From NCBI RefSeq assembly GCF_006716565.1, contig NZ_VFPG01000001.1, positions 5,704,001 through 5,768,000 on the forward strand: a DNA stretch of 64,000 nt, read 5' to 3'. Below the pieces are notes generated by a model. The model was not told where the DNA came from, did not search any database, and worked only from the letters and a program-made list of their open reading frames with translations. A program made the position numbers and the translations under genes. This document shows positions 53,012 to 60,676 of this stretch, piece by piece (within the stretch, counting starts at the first letter, position 1; each line of letters opens with the position of its first letter). This stretch comes from Nocardia bhagyanarayanae. GTDB lineage: Bacteria; Actinomycetota; Actinomycetes; Mycobacteriales; Mycobacteriaceae.

Positions 53012-53041
53012 TTGCCAAGTTAGGTAAGCCTGACCTATACT
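53012..53041 (+). promoter_or_regulatory. Iron-box (IdeR/DtxR) promoter
   Basis: TTGCCA (53012-53017) and TATACT (53036-53041) are near-consensus -35 and -10 hexamers 18 bp apart, the best promoter in the window. TTAGGTAAGCCTGACCTAT (53020-53038) fills the spacer and overlaps the -10; it matches the IdeR/DtxR palindrome at about 16 of 19 positions. Transcription should therefore be repressed by iron-loaded IdeR and start near 53048. Confidence 0.8.
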
Positions 53042-53047
53042 CATCTC

Positions 53048-53140
53048 GGCGTCCGGATCGAGAGAGTCCCGAGGGCTGCGGTGACCCCGATCCACTGCCG
53101 CGGCGGGCTCCACGTCACCACGTGGGGCCCGCCGCTCTTA
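53048..53140 (+). ncRNA. Candidate iron-responsive small RNA
   Basis: From the iron-box promoter the transcript meets a very strong terminator-like hairpin after about 50 nt, giving a predicted RNA of about 93 nt. The 5' part forms a second stem (GGATCG at 53055-53060 with CGATCC at 53088-53093) displaying a 27-nt loop. No open reading frame with a ribosome-binding site lies in it. Size, IdeR control and terminator resemble the mycobacterial iron-sparing RNA MrsI in concept; sequence homology was not tested. The alternative is an attenuated leader of nfpA, 340 nt downstream. Confidence 0.45.
53100..53135 (+). terminator. Terminator-like hairpin behind the iron-box promoter
   Basis: GCGGCGGGC (53100-53108) pairs with GCCCGCCGC (53127-53135), continued by CCACGT/ACGTGG around a CACC loop with one mismatch, then TCTTATTT. 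This is a stable hairpin with a T-rich tail and far too close to the promoter to be a normal gene terminator. Confidence 0.7.
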
Positions 53141-53322
53141 TTTCCGACGCCGTCGTTCTCGCTTCCGCGCACCCGAACCTCGCACCGCGACAGCACATGT
53201 CGAGTTCGTGTCGGCCGTCGACACACGATCGCAAAGAACTGGACACACGACCGTCCCGGAGCGTTCATCGACGCGGGCGACGGCGGTTCATCGGGTGGAC
53301 AACGCGATTGATCAAGCTCGGG

Positions 53323-53363
53323 TGCGCCTCGCGGAGGCTTTCCGCCTCCACCCGCGAGGCGCA
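53323..53363 (+). promoter_or_regulatory. Stem-loop in the nfpA leader
   Basis: TGCGCCTCGCGG (53323-53334) pairs with CCGCGAGGCGCA (53352-53363), extended by AGGC/GCCT with a 4-nt bulge, ending 25 nt before the nfpA ATG and 14 nt before its AGGGG ribosome-binding site. It is not followed by T residues, so it may be a stability or translation-control element. The stretch 53141-53322 between the two hairpins shows no gene. Confidence 0.5.
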
Positions 53364-53388
53364 ACGTTCCAACCTGATGAGGGGAAGT

Positions 53389-54063
53389 ATGAGCATGAAT
53401 CGCTCCAGCGGTCTGCGAAGCGGCGGCCGCGTCGCGGGCGTCGGCGCCGCCGCGGCCGTTGCCATGGGCCTGCTCTCCACCGGCGCGGCCGACGCGGACA
53501 CCTTTGTGCCACTGCCGAACGGGGAGCGGGTCGGACCTGGCGTCACGATCGCCAGGACCGGTGAGCGGGCGGTGATCTCGCCCTCGCTGGCCGCCAACGG
53601 CGCGGGCCGGGTCGCCTGGGTCTCGGGCACCGTCGTCGCCGACGTCACGGTCACCCCGGAGGGCGAGGTCGGCCCCAACAACGGCCCCGCCAACGGAGCG
53701 GGCACCAACAACTCCTCGACGCACGGCGCCTCCCAGCTGAACACCGGCTACATCGTCGGCTGCCAGGTGAGCATCGGCGACGACGCGATCAGCGCGGGCG
53801 TCTCCGGCGGCATCGATCTGAGCGGCGGCAGCATCGGCGGCTCGATCGGCCTCGAGCTCGGCCCCGGCCAGGTGAAGTTCGTCCAGATCGATTACAAGGA
53901 CATCCTGAAGCCGGGCGTGTACTCGGTCGAGTACCAGGACGTGGAGATCGAGATCCAGGGCTGCGCGGGCTACGCCCAGGCGCGCGCCTACACCGTCGTC
54001 GAGATCATCGGCGACCACTACTCCAAGACCACTCTCTACGGCGCGCCGTTCAGCATCGGCTGA
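53389..54063 (+). CDS. nfpA: MspA-family porin, NfpA-like subunit
   Basis: A 224-residue exported protein with signal peptide to about residue 36 (GAADA). The mature part begins DTFVPLPNGERV and carries the family landmarks ISPSLAANGAGRVAWVSG, TGYIVGCQV, ELGPGQVK and the C-terminal GCAGYAQARAYT and APFSIG. MspA-type proteins form beta-barrel channels in the mycolate outer membrane, and in Nocardia two adjacent paralogues form a hetero-oligomeric channel. AGGGG precedes the ATG at 53389. Which gene is A or B is assigned by order only. Confidence 0.88.
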   Translation: MSMNRSSGLRSGGRVAGVGAAAAVAMGLLSTGAADADTFVPLPNGERVGPGVTIARTGERAVISPSLAANGAGRVAWVSGTVVADVTVTPEGEVGPNNGPANGAGTNNSSTHGASQLNTGYIVGCQVSIGDDAISAGVSGGIDLSGGSIGGSIGLELGPGQVKFVQIDYKDILKPGVYSVEYQDVEIEIQGCAGYAQARAYTVVEIIGDHYSKTTLYGAPFSIG

Positions 54064-54132
54064 CGTCGGCAGCAGTGGTCCACGAAACACACTCGCGCTG
54101 AAGCGACTTCAACCCTCGAGGGGCAACACGAC

Positions 54133-54807
54133 ATGATCGATCGCAAGAGCATCGCACGGGTGGCGGGGCTCGGCGCCGCGGCCACCGTCGCGGTGGGCCT
54201 GTTCTCCACCGGCGCCGCGCACGCCGACACCTTCGTCCCGCTGCCCGGCGGCGAGATCACCAAGACCCTGACCGACGGCACCGTCGTCACGGTGCGCCTG
54301 GTCGGCGAGTCCGCCACCATCAGCCCGTCGCTCGGTTCGACCCCGGTGCACCGCAACGCCTGGGTGTCGGCCAGCGCGCAGGTCGAGCTGTCCGGCCCGA
54401 ATGCCAAGGGCGGCAAGATCTATCCGGGCTACGTCGTCGGCTGCCAGGTCAACATCGACGGCGGCGGCGTCGAAGGCGGCGTCAGCGGCGAACTGGACTG
54501 GAGCGGGGACCAGGTGGAGCCGAACGTCGGCGCCGAAAGCGGCGGCGAGCTGTCGCTCGGCCCCGGCCAGGCCAAGTCGTTCTACGTCCTCGACATCGAG
54601 GAGGCCGACGACTTCGGCAACGAGTCGCACGAGAAGCGCAACAAGTTCAAGGGCACCAGCGGCAGCGTCACCTGGGCCGACACCACCATCGGCCTGTCCG
54701 GCTGCGGCGGTTACGCGCAGGCGCGCTCGTTCGTCAAGGTGAAGGTCGAGACCACCAACGTGATGTCGGTGATCACGCTGTGGGGCAGGCCCTTCAGCAT
54801 CGGCTGA
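54133..54807 (+). CDS. nfpB: MspA-family porin, NfpB-like subunit
   Basis: A 224-residue paralogue of the preceding protein. The signal peptide ends near AAHA (residue 31) and the mature part begins DTFVPLPGGEI. Shared landmarks are ISPSLGSTPVHRNAWVSASAQ, GYVVGCQVNI, LGPGQAK, GCGGYAQARSF and the terminal RPFSIG. A charged insert (EEADDFGNESHEKRNKFKG, about 155-174) distinguishes it and may line the channel. It lies 69 bp after nfpA and ends in a strong terminator, so the two are one operon. Confidence 0.88.
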   Translation: MIDRKSIARVAGLGAAATVAVGLFSTGAAHADTFVPLPGGEITKTLTDGTVVTVRLVGESATISPSLGSTPVHRNAWVSASAQVELSGPNAKGGKIYPGYVVGCQVNIDGGGVEGGVSGELDWSGDQVEPNVGAESGGELSLGPGQAKSFYVLDIEEADDFGNESHEKRNKFKGTSGSVTWADTTIGLSGCGGYAQARSFVKVKVETTNVMSVITLWGRPFSIG

Positions 54808-54825
54808 CCTCGCCACGAACGTCAT

Positions 54826-54855
54826 CGGGGCCCGGCGTCACCACGCCGGGCCCCG
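54826..54855 (+). terminator. Terminator of the porin operon
   Basis: Perfect 13-bp arms (54826-54838, CGGGGCCCGGCGT; 54843-54855) enclose a CACC loop, followed by GTCGTTTCTC. The same CACC tetraloop caps the hairpin at 53100-53135. Confidence 0.8.
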
Positions 54856-54928
54856 GTCGTTTCTCCGTCGAGACACCCTGGCCGCCGGACGTTCCGACAC
54901 GAATTTCGCTCGGGCGGCCGAAAGGCGC

Positions 54929-55132
54929 TCAGCGCGACCAGAGTTCGGTGTTGGGCAGCGCGGCCAGCTCCGCGTGCACCTGATCGTCGACGGTGACACT
55001 CACCCCGTAGCGGCCCAGTTCGACGGACAACCTCCGCGCGACGGCCGCGGCGGCGCGATATTCGAGGACGGCTCCCCCGTCGGGGAAACGCAGCCGCACG
55101 CGGACCTCGTCCGCGGATTCGTCGGCCGTCAT
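54929..55132 (-). CDS. Small protein of unknown function
   Basis: A 67-residue acidic protein beginning MTADESADEVRVRLRFPDGG from the ATG at 55132, with an alternating strand-helix pattern and no known domain. A GGGG lies upstream. Its start overlaps the stop of an upstream 85-residue ORF by ATGA, and both follow the histidine kinase gene in the same direction. No function is offered. Confidence 0.5.
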   Translation of the reverse strand: MTADESADEVRVRLRFPDGGAVLEYRAAAAVARRLSVELGRYGVSVTVDDQVHAELAALPNTELWSR

Positions 55133-55386
55133 GACCCCGCTCGGCGCACGCGCACATTCCTTGGGGCACCGGAACCTCCGGGGGCGGACCGCCTGGTTCG
55201 TCGGTCGCGCGCTCGGCTCATCGGGCGATCGATCCGCCGAGGCACAGCGTCCTCCTCCGTGACGAACAACGGTGTCCGGCCGGGGATTCCGGTGTCCGGT
55301 TGGGTGCGCAGCACCGCGGCCGCGGGAACCGCGCACGACTCCACGACCGGGGTTGCCTCACGGTGATCATGGTGACCGGCCTTCAT
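55129..55386 (-). CDS. Possible 85-residue basic protein
   Basis: An ATG at 55386, 30 bp after the kinase stop, opens 85 codons rich in Arg and Pro, ending in an ATGA overlap with the next small gene. The His-rich start MKAGHHDHREATPVVES is unusual. The compositional bias and lack of a strong ribosome-binding site leave doubt; the coupling to the next ORF is the main support. Confidence 0.35.
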   Translation of the reverse strand: MKAGHHDHREATPVVESCAVPAAAVLRTQPDTGIPGRTPLFVTEEDAVPRRIDRPMSRARDRRTRRSAPGGSGAPRNVRVRRAGS

Positions 55387-55416
55387 TGCGACGATTCGAT
55401 CGTTCAGTTTGCGATC

Positions 55417-56805
55417 TCATGACGAACCTGTGACCGCCGGCAGGACCACGACGAAACGCGCACCGCCCCCTGGCCGTTCGACGCACGCGATGGCGCCGCG
55501 GTGCGCGGCCACCGTCTCCGCGACGAGGGCCAGCCCGATGCCGGTGCCCGCCGTGGAGCGCCTGCTCGTGCGTACCGTCGCGAAGCGCTCGAAGATGCGC
55601 TCGCGGTCGGGTTCCGGGACGCCGGGGCCCGCGTCGTCGACGGCGAGCACGGCACGCTCCCCTTCCCTGCCGACCCGCACCCCGACGACGCCGTCCCCGT
55701 GCCGGTCGGCGTTCTCCAGCAGGTTCGCCACCGCGCGCTCCAGCTCGATCTTGCGTCCCTCGACGACGACGTCCGCCTCGACGTGCAGCAGCGCGGTGTC
55801 GTAGTTGCGCGCCGCGAGGGTGTTGGACAGCAGCTCGCCGAGCGAGAGCGGCTCCAGATCCGAGCGGTGGATGCCCGCCTCCGCCCTGGCCAGCGCGAGC
55901 AGATCCTCCAGCAGGCGGCGCAGGTGGTCGAGTTCGGCGTTCACCAGGCCCAGCGCCTGACGCGGCCGCTCGGGCAGTTCCTCGGTGTGCCTGTTCATCA
56001 CGGCGACGCCGGTGGTCAGCGTGGTCAGCGGGGTGCGAAGCTCGTGGCCGATGTCGGAGACCAGCCTGCGTTCCCGCTCGATGCGCCGCTGTAGCGCGTC
56101 GACCATGGCGTTGAACGCGTCCACCGTGGTCGAGAGGTCCCGGTCGCGCGAGCTCGGCAAGCGAATCTCGTGCTCGCCCGCCGCGATTCGGGCCGCGGTC
56201 CTGGCCACTTGACGCAGCGGCTTCAGCGCGTGATGGCTTGCCCACACACCGAGCGCCGCGCCGATCGCGACCGCGGCGAGGCCGCAGACGATCAGCAGGT
56301 TGCGCAGCATGCGCAGAGTGGCCTCGAGCTCGGTCAACGGCGCGAATTCGTAGAGCACGCCGCCTTTTTCGCCGAGGACGACCCCGGTCCGCAGGAAAGA
56401 CTGCCCGTCCAGGACGACGCGTTCGGTAGGTCCCGGACCGCGCCTGCCATGGCCCTGCGGCAGCACCACCGCGGGATCGGCGTCGAAATCCGGGTCGGTG
56501 CTGAACCATTGGGAGTTCCACCGCAGCAGCACCACGGTGTCGGGTGGCGGGTTCAGCGCGCTCAGTGCCGTGGCGCCGCTCGCGCCGGGGTCGTCGAGCA
56601 GGGCGCGCAGCATCTCGGCGTGCGCCTCCGCGCCCCGCTCCACCGCCCGGACGCGCTGGGATTCCATGTAATCGCGGCCGATCATGAAGACGGACGCGAC
56701 GAGAACGAGGGCGACCAGGCTCGCGCTGGACGCGAAGGCGAAGACGACGCGCCCGCGCAGACTCCGCAGCGGGACCAGCGCGCAGCGGCGCTCAGTCCTG
56801 GACAT
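55417..56805 (-). CDS. Sensor histidine kinase (CseC/MprB-like)
   Basis: A 462-residue membrane kinase: span 1 at about 18-42, extracytoplasmic domain about 45-165, span 2 about 168-190, HAMP about 191-243, phosphoacceptor H254 in SDIGHELRTPLTT, N box NLLENADRH, G1 DDAGPGVPE and G2 TGIGLALV. It senses an envelope-level signal and phosphorylates the coupled regulator. The ATG at 56805 overlaps the regulator stop by 14 nt; upstream in-frame extension into that gene is rejected. Confidence 0.9.
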   Translation of the reverse strand: MSRTERRCALVPLRSLRGRVVFAFASSASLVALVLVASVFMIGRDYMESQRVRAVERGAEAHAEMLRALLDDPGASGATALSALNPPPDTVVLLRWNSQWFSTDPDFDADPAVVLPQGHGRRGPGPTERVVLDGQSFLRTGVVLGEKGGVLYEFAPLTELEATLRMLRNLLIVCGLAAVAIGAALGVWASHHALKPLRQVARTAARIAAGEHEIRLPSSRDRDLSTTVDAFNAMVDALQRRIERERRLVSDIGHELRTPLTTLTTGVAVMNRHTEELPERPRQALGLVNAELDHLRRLLEDLLALARAEAGIHRSDLEPLSLGELLSNTLAARNYDTALLHVEADVVVEGRKIELERAVANLLENADRHGDGVVGVRVGREGERAVLAVDDAGPGVPEPDRERIFERFATVRTSRRSTAGTGIGLALVAETVAAHRGAIACVERPGGGARFVVVLPAVTGSS

Positions 56806-57496
56806 CGAGGCGATAGCCGAGGCCGCGCACGGTGACGATGAGGCGAGGATCGGACGGGTCGCGCTCGATCTTGGTGCGCAGCCGCCGAAGGTGCACGTCG
56901 ACGATCCGTTCGTCACCGAAGAAGCCACGGTCCCATACCCGGTCCAGCAGCACAGGACGGCTCAGCACGAAGCCGGGGTTCTCGGCCAGCTCGCACAGCA
57001 GCCGGAATTCGGTGAGGGTGAGATGCAGGTCGTCCCCGCCGCAGCGGACCGTGCCGCGCTGCGGTGAAAGCACAAGGCGGCGAGCGCCGTCCAGCACGAT
57101 GTCCTGGGGCGCGTCGCGTTCGGCGGTCAGGCCCGCGCGCCTGCGCAGCGCGCGCATGCGGGCGGTGATCTCCTTGACCTCGAACGGCTTGGTGACGAAA
57201 TCGTCGGCGCCCGCCTCCAGTGCGGCCACCACGTCGTGGGTGTCGTCACGGGCGCTGACCACGATGATCGGCACCTGGTGCTCGCGCCGGATCTCCCGGA
57301 TACAGGTGAAGCCGTCCATGCCGCCGAGCATCAGATCGATGATCATCACGTCCGGTGCGCCGTTGTCGCGCAGGTGGTCCAGCGCGGTCTCCGCGGCTTC
57401 GGCCTCGGCGACGTCGTAGCCCTCGTCCTCCATCGCCAGCCGCAACGCGGTCCGTACCCGGTCGTCGTCCTCGACGATCATCAGCTGCGTGGTCAT
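56792..57496 (-). CDS. OmpR-family response regulator (CseB-like)
   Basis: A 234-residue regulator with receiver domain (phosphoacceptor D54 in MIIDLMLGG, acidic pocket EDDD at 9-12, conserved lysine in TKPFE) and a winged-helix DNA-binding domain (about 135-232, with RPVLLDRVWDRGFFGDERIVD). Similarity to Streptomyces CseB suggests a cell-envelope stress role. It is the first gene of the two-component operon; its position next to porin genes is suggestive but not proof of regulation. Confidence 0.9.
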   Translation of the reverse strand: MTTQLMIVEDDDRVRTALRLAMEDEGYDVAEAEAAETALDHLRDNGAPDVMIIDLMLGGMDGFTCIREIRREHQVPIIVVSARDDTHDVVAALEAGADDFVTKPFEVKEITARMRALRRRAGLTAERDAPQDIVLDGARRLVLSPQRGTVRCGGDDLHLTLTEFRLLCELAENPGFVLSRPVLLDRVWDRGFFGDERIVDVHLRRLRTKIERDPSDPRLIVTVRGLGYRLDVQD

Positions 57497-57630
57497 CGCC
57501 TCTCCTCACGCTGACGATCAGGCCTCACCGGACACCGACGCGCCGCGTCAGCATCGGCCGCGGTTCACCGGCGCGCAGAATACCCAACCCAGATGACGGG
57601 AGAACACCTCCGCGGCGAACGCGGGTGAAC

Positions 57631-58341
57631 TCAGCGAACCAGGCAGGTGGCGCGGCGGACCGGCAGTCCGCGCTCCTCCAGCGCGAGCAGCAGTCCCTGT
57701 CCGCGCCGGGCGCCGTCCTCGGCGTCGACGCGGGCCAGATCCGGCACGTAAGTCGCCGCGCCGACGAGGGATTCGCCGACCAGCGACCAGAATCGCCGCG
57801 CGCTCAGCCCGGAGCAACGGGCGAGGCCGTGCTGGATCAGGGTCAGCGAGGGTTCGCAGCGATGCGCGAGCCAGACGAACATCGCGCGCTCGCAGGGCAG
57901 CGTCACCACACCCGGCTCCTTGGCGGATCGTTCGCCGTCGATCGCGCGAATGGTGATGTCCTCCAGGCCCGCCCAGTCGATGCCGCCGTCGTTGTCGTGG
58001 TGCACCCAGAGGTTCTCCAGGCCGGGATCCCACGCCTTGCCCTCGGCGACGAGCAGCGCGGCCACCCGCCCGATCACCGCGTGGATCAGCGCGGTGGCGA
58101 CCACTTCGGCGGCCGTGTCGGCGCTGATCATCTCGGCGGCGTGGCGGCGGTACATCAGCTCGATGCGGCCCTCGCGCAGGCCTTCGGACAGCTTCCACCA
58201 CCGGCGTTTGCCCTGATCGGCCATGGCGGCAACGGCATACACGCGCGGATGCTCCGGCTGCAGGGCTCGCAGCCGGGTGCAGGCACGACCGAACGCCACC
58301 TCGGCGTCGCGCACCTGGCGGGTTGTCAATGGCTCGAGCAT
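57631..58341 (-). CDS. FhuF-like iron-siderophore reductase-type protein, cluster motif absent
   Basis: A 236-residue protein. The region HAVIGRVAALLVAEGKAWDPGLENLWVHHDNDGGIDW resembles FhuF-type ferric-siderophore reductases. However, the C-terminal CC-x10-CxxC motif that holds the [2Fe-2S] centre in FhuF is not present; only scattered cysteines occur. It may be a diverged FhuF homologue or a siderophore-binding factor. The ATG at 58341 has GAGGAGG directly upstream. It is divergent from the siderophore importer over a strong iron box, so iron-repressed expression is nearly certain. Confidence 0.6.
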   Translation of the reverse strand: MLEPLTTRQVRDAEVAFGRACTRLRALQPEHPRVYAVAAMADQGKRRWWKLSEGLREGRIELMYRRHAAEMISADTAAEVVATALIHAVIGRVAALLVAEGKAWDPGLENLWVHHDNDGGIDWAGLEDITIRAIDGERSAKEPGVVTLPCERAMFVWLAHRCEPSLTLIQHGLARCSGLSARRFWSLVGESLVGAATYVPDLARVDAEDGARRGQGLLLALEERGLPVRRATCLVR

Positions 58342-58385
58342 CGAACCTCCTCGGGATCGGCTCCTCATAGAGTCGAGTTCGGAAG

Positions 58386-58404
58386 ATAGGTTAGGCTTAC
58401 CCAA
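58386..58404. promoter_or_regulatory. IdeR/DtxR iron box between FhuF-like and importer genes
   Basis: ATAGGTTAGGCTTACCCAA matches the 19-bp IdeR/DtxR consensus at about 16 positions. It lies 44 bp upstream of the FhuF-like start and 63 bp upstream of the first permease, suited to control both directions. Confidence 0.85.
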
Positions 58405-58467
58405 CCTGGCAACCCCGGGGCACAACATCGGTTCAGCACCACAACGAGTCAGGAGCAGTACGTCGCC

Positions 58468-59514
58468 GTGACATTCCTTGGCACCGTGAGGCGGCGTCGC
58501 CTGACCGGCCTTGTTCTCTTGTTCGCGCTGTTGTTCCTGGCCGCGGTGGCCAGCATCGCGCTCGGTTCCCGCTCGCTTGCGCCCAGCACCGTCTACGACG
58601 CCGTGCGCGACGGGCTGACCTGTCAGGGCGGTCCGTTCAGCTGCCCGGCGCAGACCGCCGAGGACCAGATCGTGCGGTCGCTGCGACTGCCGCGTACCGC
58701 GCTCGCGGTGCTCACCGGCATCGCGCTAGGCGTCACGGGCGCGCTGATCCAGGGCTACACCCGCAACCCACTGGCGGACACCAGTCTGCTCGGACTCAAT
58801 TCCGGCGCGGCGTTTCTCGCCGCGCTGAGCATGTACCTGTTCGGTTTCACCATGGCCGAGCAGTACATCTGGTTCGCGTTCGCCGGCGCATTATTAACGG
58901 GGCTGGCGGTTTTCGGGTTCTCGTCCATCGGCGGGGGCAAGGCCAGCCCGCTCAGCCTGGTGCTCGCCGGCGCCGCGCTCACCGCGTTCTTGCAGGCCAT
59001 GACGAATGCCATTGTGCTGCTGGATCCCGCGGCGCTGGACACCTATCGCTTCTGGGTGGTCGGCGCGGTCGCCGGGCGGGACGCGCAGGTGTTCTGGCAG
59101 GTGCTGCCGTTCTTGGCGCTCGGTTCGGTGCTCGCGGTCGTTGCCGCGCCCGGTCTCAATCTGCTCACCCTCGGCGACGAGGTCGCGCGCGGGCTCGGCG
59201 TGCACGTCGGCCGCAGCCGCGCCCTCGGGCTCACCGCGGTGGTGCTGCTCTGCGGCGGTGCGACCGCGGCCGTCGGGCCGATCGCCTTCCTCGGACTCAT
59301 CGTCCCGCACGCCGCGCGGATGTTCACCGGCCCCGACTTCCGTTGGCTCATCCCCTATTCGGGATTGCTCGGCGCGCTGCTGTTGCTCGTCGCCGATGTC
59401 GCGGGCAGGCTCGTCGCGCGGCCCGGCGAACTCCAGGCCGGTGTGATGCTGGCAGTCGTCGGCGCGCCCTTCTTCATCGCGCTCGTGCGCCGCCGAAAGC
59501 TGGTGAACCTGTGA
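58468..59514 (+). CDS. FecCD-type ferric-siderophore permease, first subunit
   Basis: A 348-residue BtuC/FecCD-family permease with about ten spans. Family landmarks are LRLPRTALAVLTGIALGVTGALIQ, NPLADTSLLGLNSGA, and the coupling-region sequence GPIAFLGLIVPHAAR. The GTG at 58468 has AGGAG about 12 nt upstream. With the next gene it forms the transmembrane channel for ferric siderophore uptake. No substrate-binding lipoprotein gene lies in the window, so the siderophore cannot be predicted. Confidence 0.9.
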   Translation: MTFLGTVRRRRLTGLVLLFALLFLAAVASIALGSRSLAPSTVYDAVRDGLTCQGGPFSCPAQTAEDQIVRSLRLPRTALAVLTGIALGVTGALIQGYTRNPLADTSLLGLNSGAAFLAALSMYLFGFTMAEQYIWFAFAGALLTGLAVFGFSSIGGGKASPLSLVLAGAALTAFLQAMTNAIVLLDPAALDTYRFWVVGAVAGRDAQVFWQVLPFLALGSVLAVVAAPGLNLLTLGDEVARGLGVHVGRSRALGLTAVVLLCGGATAAVGPIAFLGLIVPHAARMFTGPDFRWLIPYSGLLGALLLLVADVAGRLVARPGELQAGVMLAVVGAPFFIALVRRRKLVNL

Positions 59515-59554
59515 GGCTCGAACGCTCCGTCACCGCGACCGCCGGGAGGACACG

Positions 59555-60676
59555 GTGAACGTCGACGTGAAAACCACGGATACGCAAGCCGTTTCGGCGG
59601 GCCTGCGCCGGGTGCGGCCCGCCTTGCGGATCGGCCCGGTCTCGCTGGTGCTGCGACCGGCGATGGTCGCGATCGTGCTGGCACTCGCCGCCCTGACATT
59701 CGTCCTGTTCTGCGTGGACATCGCCGTGGGCGACACGCACATTCCGATCGGACGGGTGCTCGACGTGCTCTCCGGCGGCGGCAGCCGGTCGCAGCGCTAC
59801 ATCGTGCTCGACTCGCGGCTGCCGCGCGCGCTCACCGCCGTCGTCGTCGGCGCGGCGCTCGGACTCGCGGGCGCGATCACCCAGTCGATCCTGCACAACC
59901 CGCTCGCCAGCCCCGACATGCTCGGCATCACCACGGGCGCCAGCCTCGGCGCGGTGTCGGTGCTCGTCGCCACCGGTGGCGCCACGACGGGGTTCGCCGC
60001 CACCCTCGGCGCGCCGCTGGCCGCGCTGCTCGGCGGATTGCTCACCGCCGCCGTGATCTACACGCTCGCGCTCGGCCGGACCGCCACAGGCGAATTCGGC
60101 GCGACCGGTCTGCGGCTCGTGCTCATCGGCATCGGCGTCAACGCGCTGCTCATGGCGGGCATCAACTGGGTACTCACCCTCGGAACCTGGCAGGACGCCG
60201 CCCGCGCGCAGCTGTGGCTGACCGGATCGCTCAACGGCGCCGACCGGGACCAGTTCGTGCCCGCGGCGGCGGCGCTTGCCATCGTCGCGCTCGTCGCGGT
60301 GGGTTCGGCGCGCACGCTGGCCGCGCTGCGGCTCGGCACCGAGACCACCAGGTCGCTCGGCGTGCGCATCCAGAGCCAGCAGGCCATCCTGATCGGCGCG
60401 TCGGTGGTGGCCGCCTCGGTGGCGACCGCGGCCGCCGGTCCGATCGCGTTCGTCGCGCTGGCCGGGCCGCAGATCGCGCGGCGACTGCTGCGCACGCCGG
60501 GAGAACCGTTGATCGGCTCGGCGCTGATCGGTGCGATCCTGGTGGTCGGAGCGGACGCGGCCGCGCGCACGCTGTTCCCGATGGACCTTCCCGTCGGCAT
60601 CGTGACCGCCGGATTCGGCGGACCGTTCCTGCTGTACCTGCTCGTGCGTATGAACCGGAAGGCGACCCTGTCATGA
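59555..60676 (+). CDS. FecCD-type ferric-siderophore permease, second subunit
   Basis: A 373-residue partner permease with the same family marks: LPRALTAVVVGAALGLAGAITQ, NPLASPDMLGITTGAS and GPIAFVALAGPQIARR. A longer hydrophilic N-terminus (about 30 residues) precedes span 1. GGGAGG lies before the GTG at 59555. Its stop overlaps the ATPase ATG by ATGA. Confidence 0.9.
   Translation: MNVDVKTTDTQAVSAGLRRVRPALRIGPVSLVLRPAMVAIVLALAALTFVLFCVDIAVGDTHIPIGRVLDVLSGGGSRSQRYIVLDSRLPRALTAVVVGAALGLAGAITQSILHNPLASPDMLGITTGASLGAVSVLVATGGATTGFAATLGAPLAALLGGLLTAAVIYTLALGRTATGEFGATGLRLVLIGIGVNALLMAGINWVLTLGTWQDAARAQLWLTGSLNGADRDQFVPAAAALAIVALVAVGSARTLAALRLGTETTRSLGVRIQSQQAILIGASVVAASVATAAAGPIAFVALAGPQIARRLLRTPGEPLIGSALIGAILVVGADAAARTLFPMDLPVGIVTAGFGGPFLLYLLVRMNRKATLS

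Noticed and set aside
53081..53311. 76-codon open frame between the carbonic anhydrase and porin genes
   Set aside because: It runs through the strong hairpin, has no ribosome-binding site and shows shadow-like composition; the iron-box transcript is better explained as non-coding.
59511..59558. 15-codon ORF between the two siderophore permeases
   Set aside because: It is very short, without its own ribosome-binding site, and the second permease has a good GGGAGG of its own.
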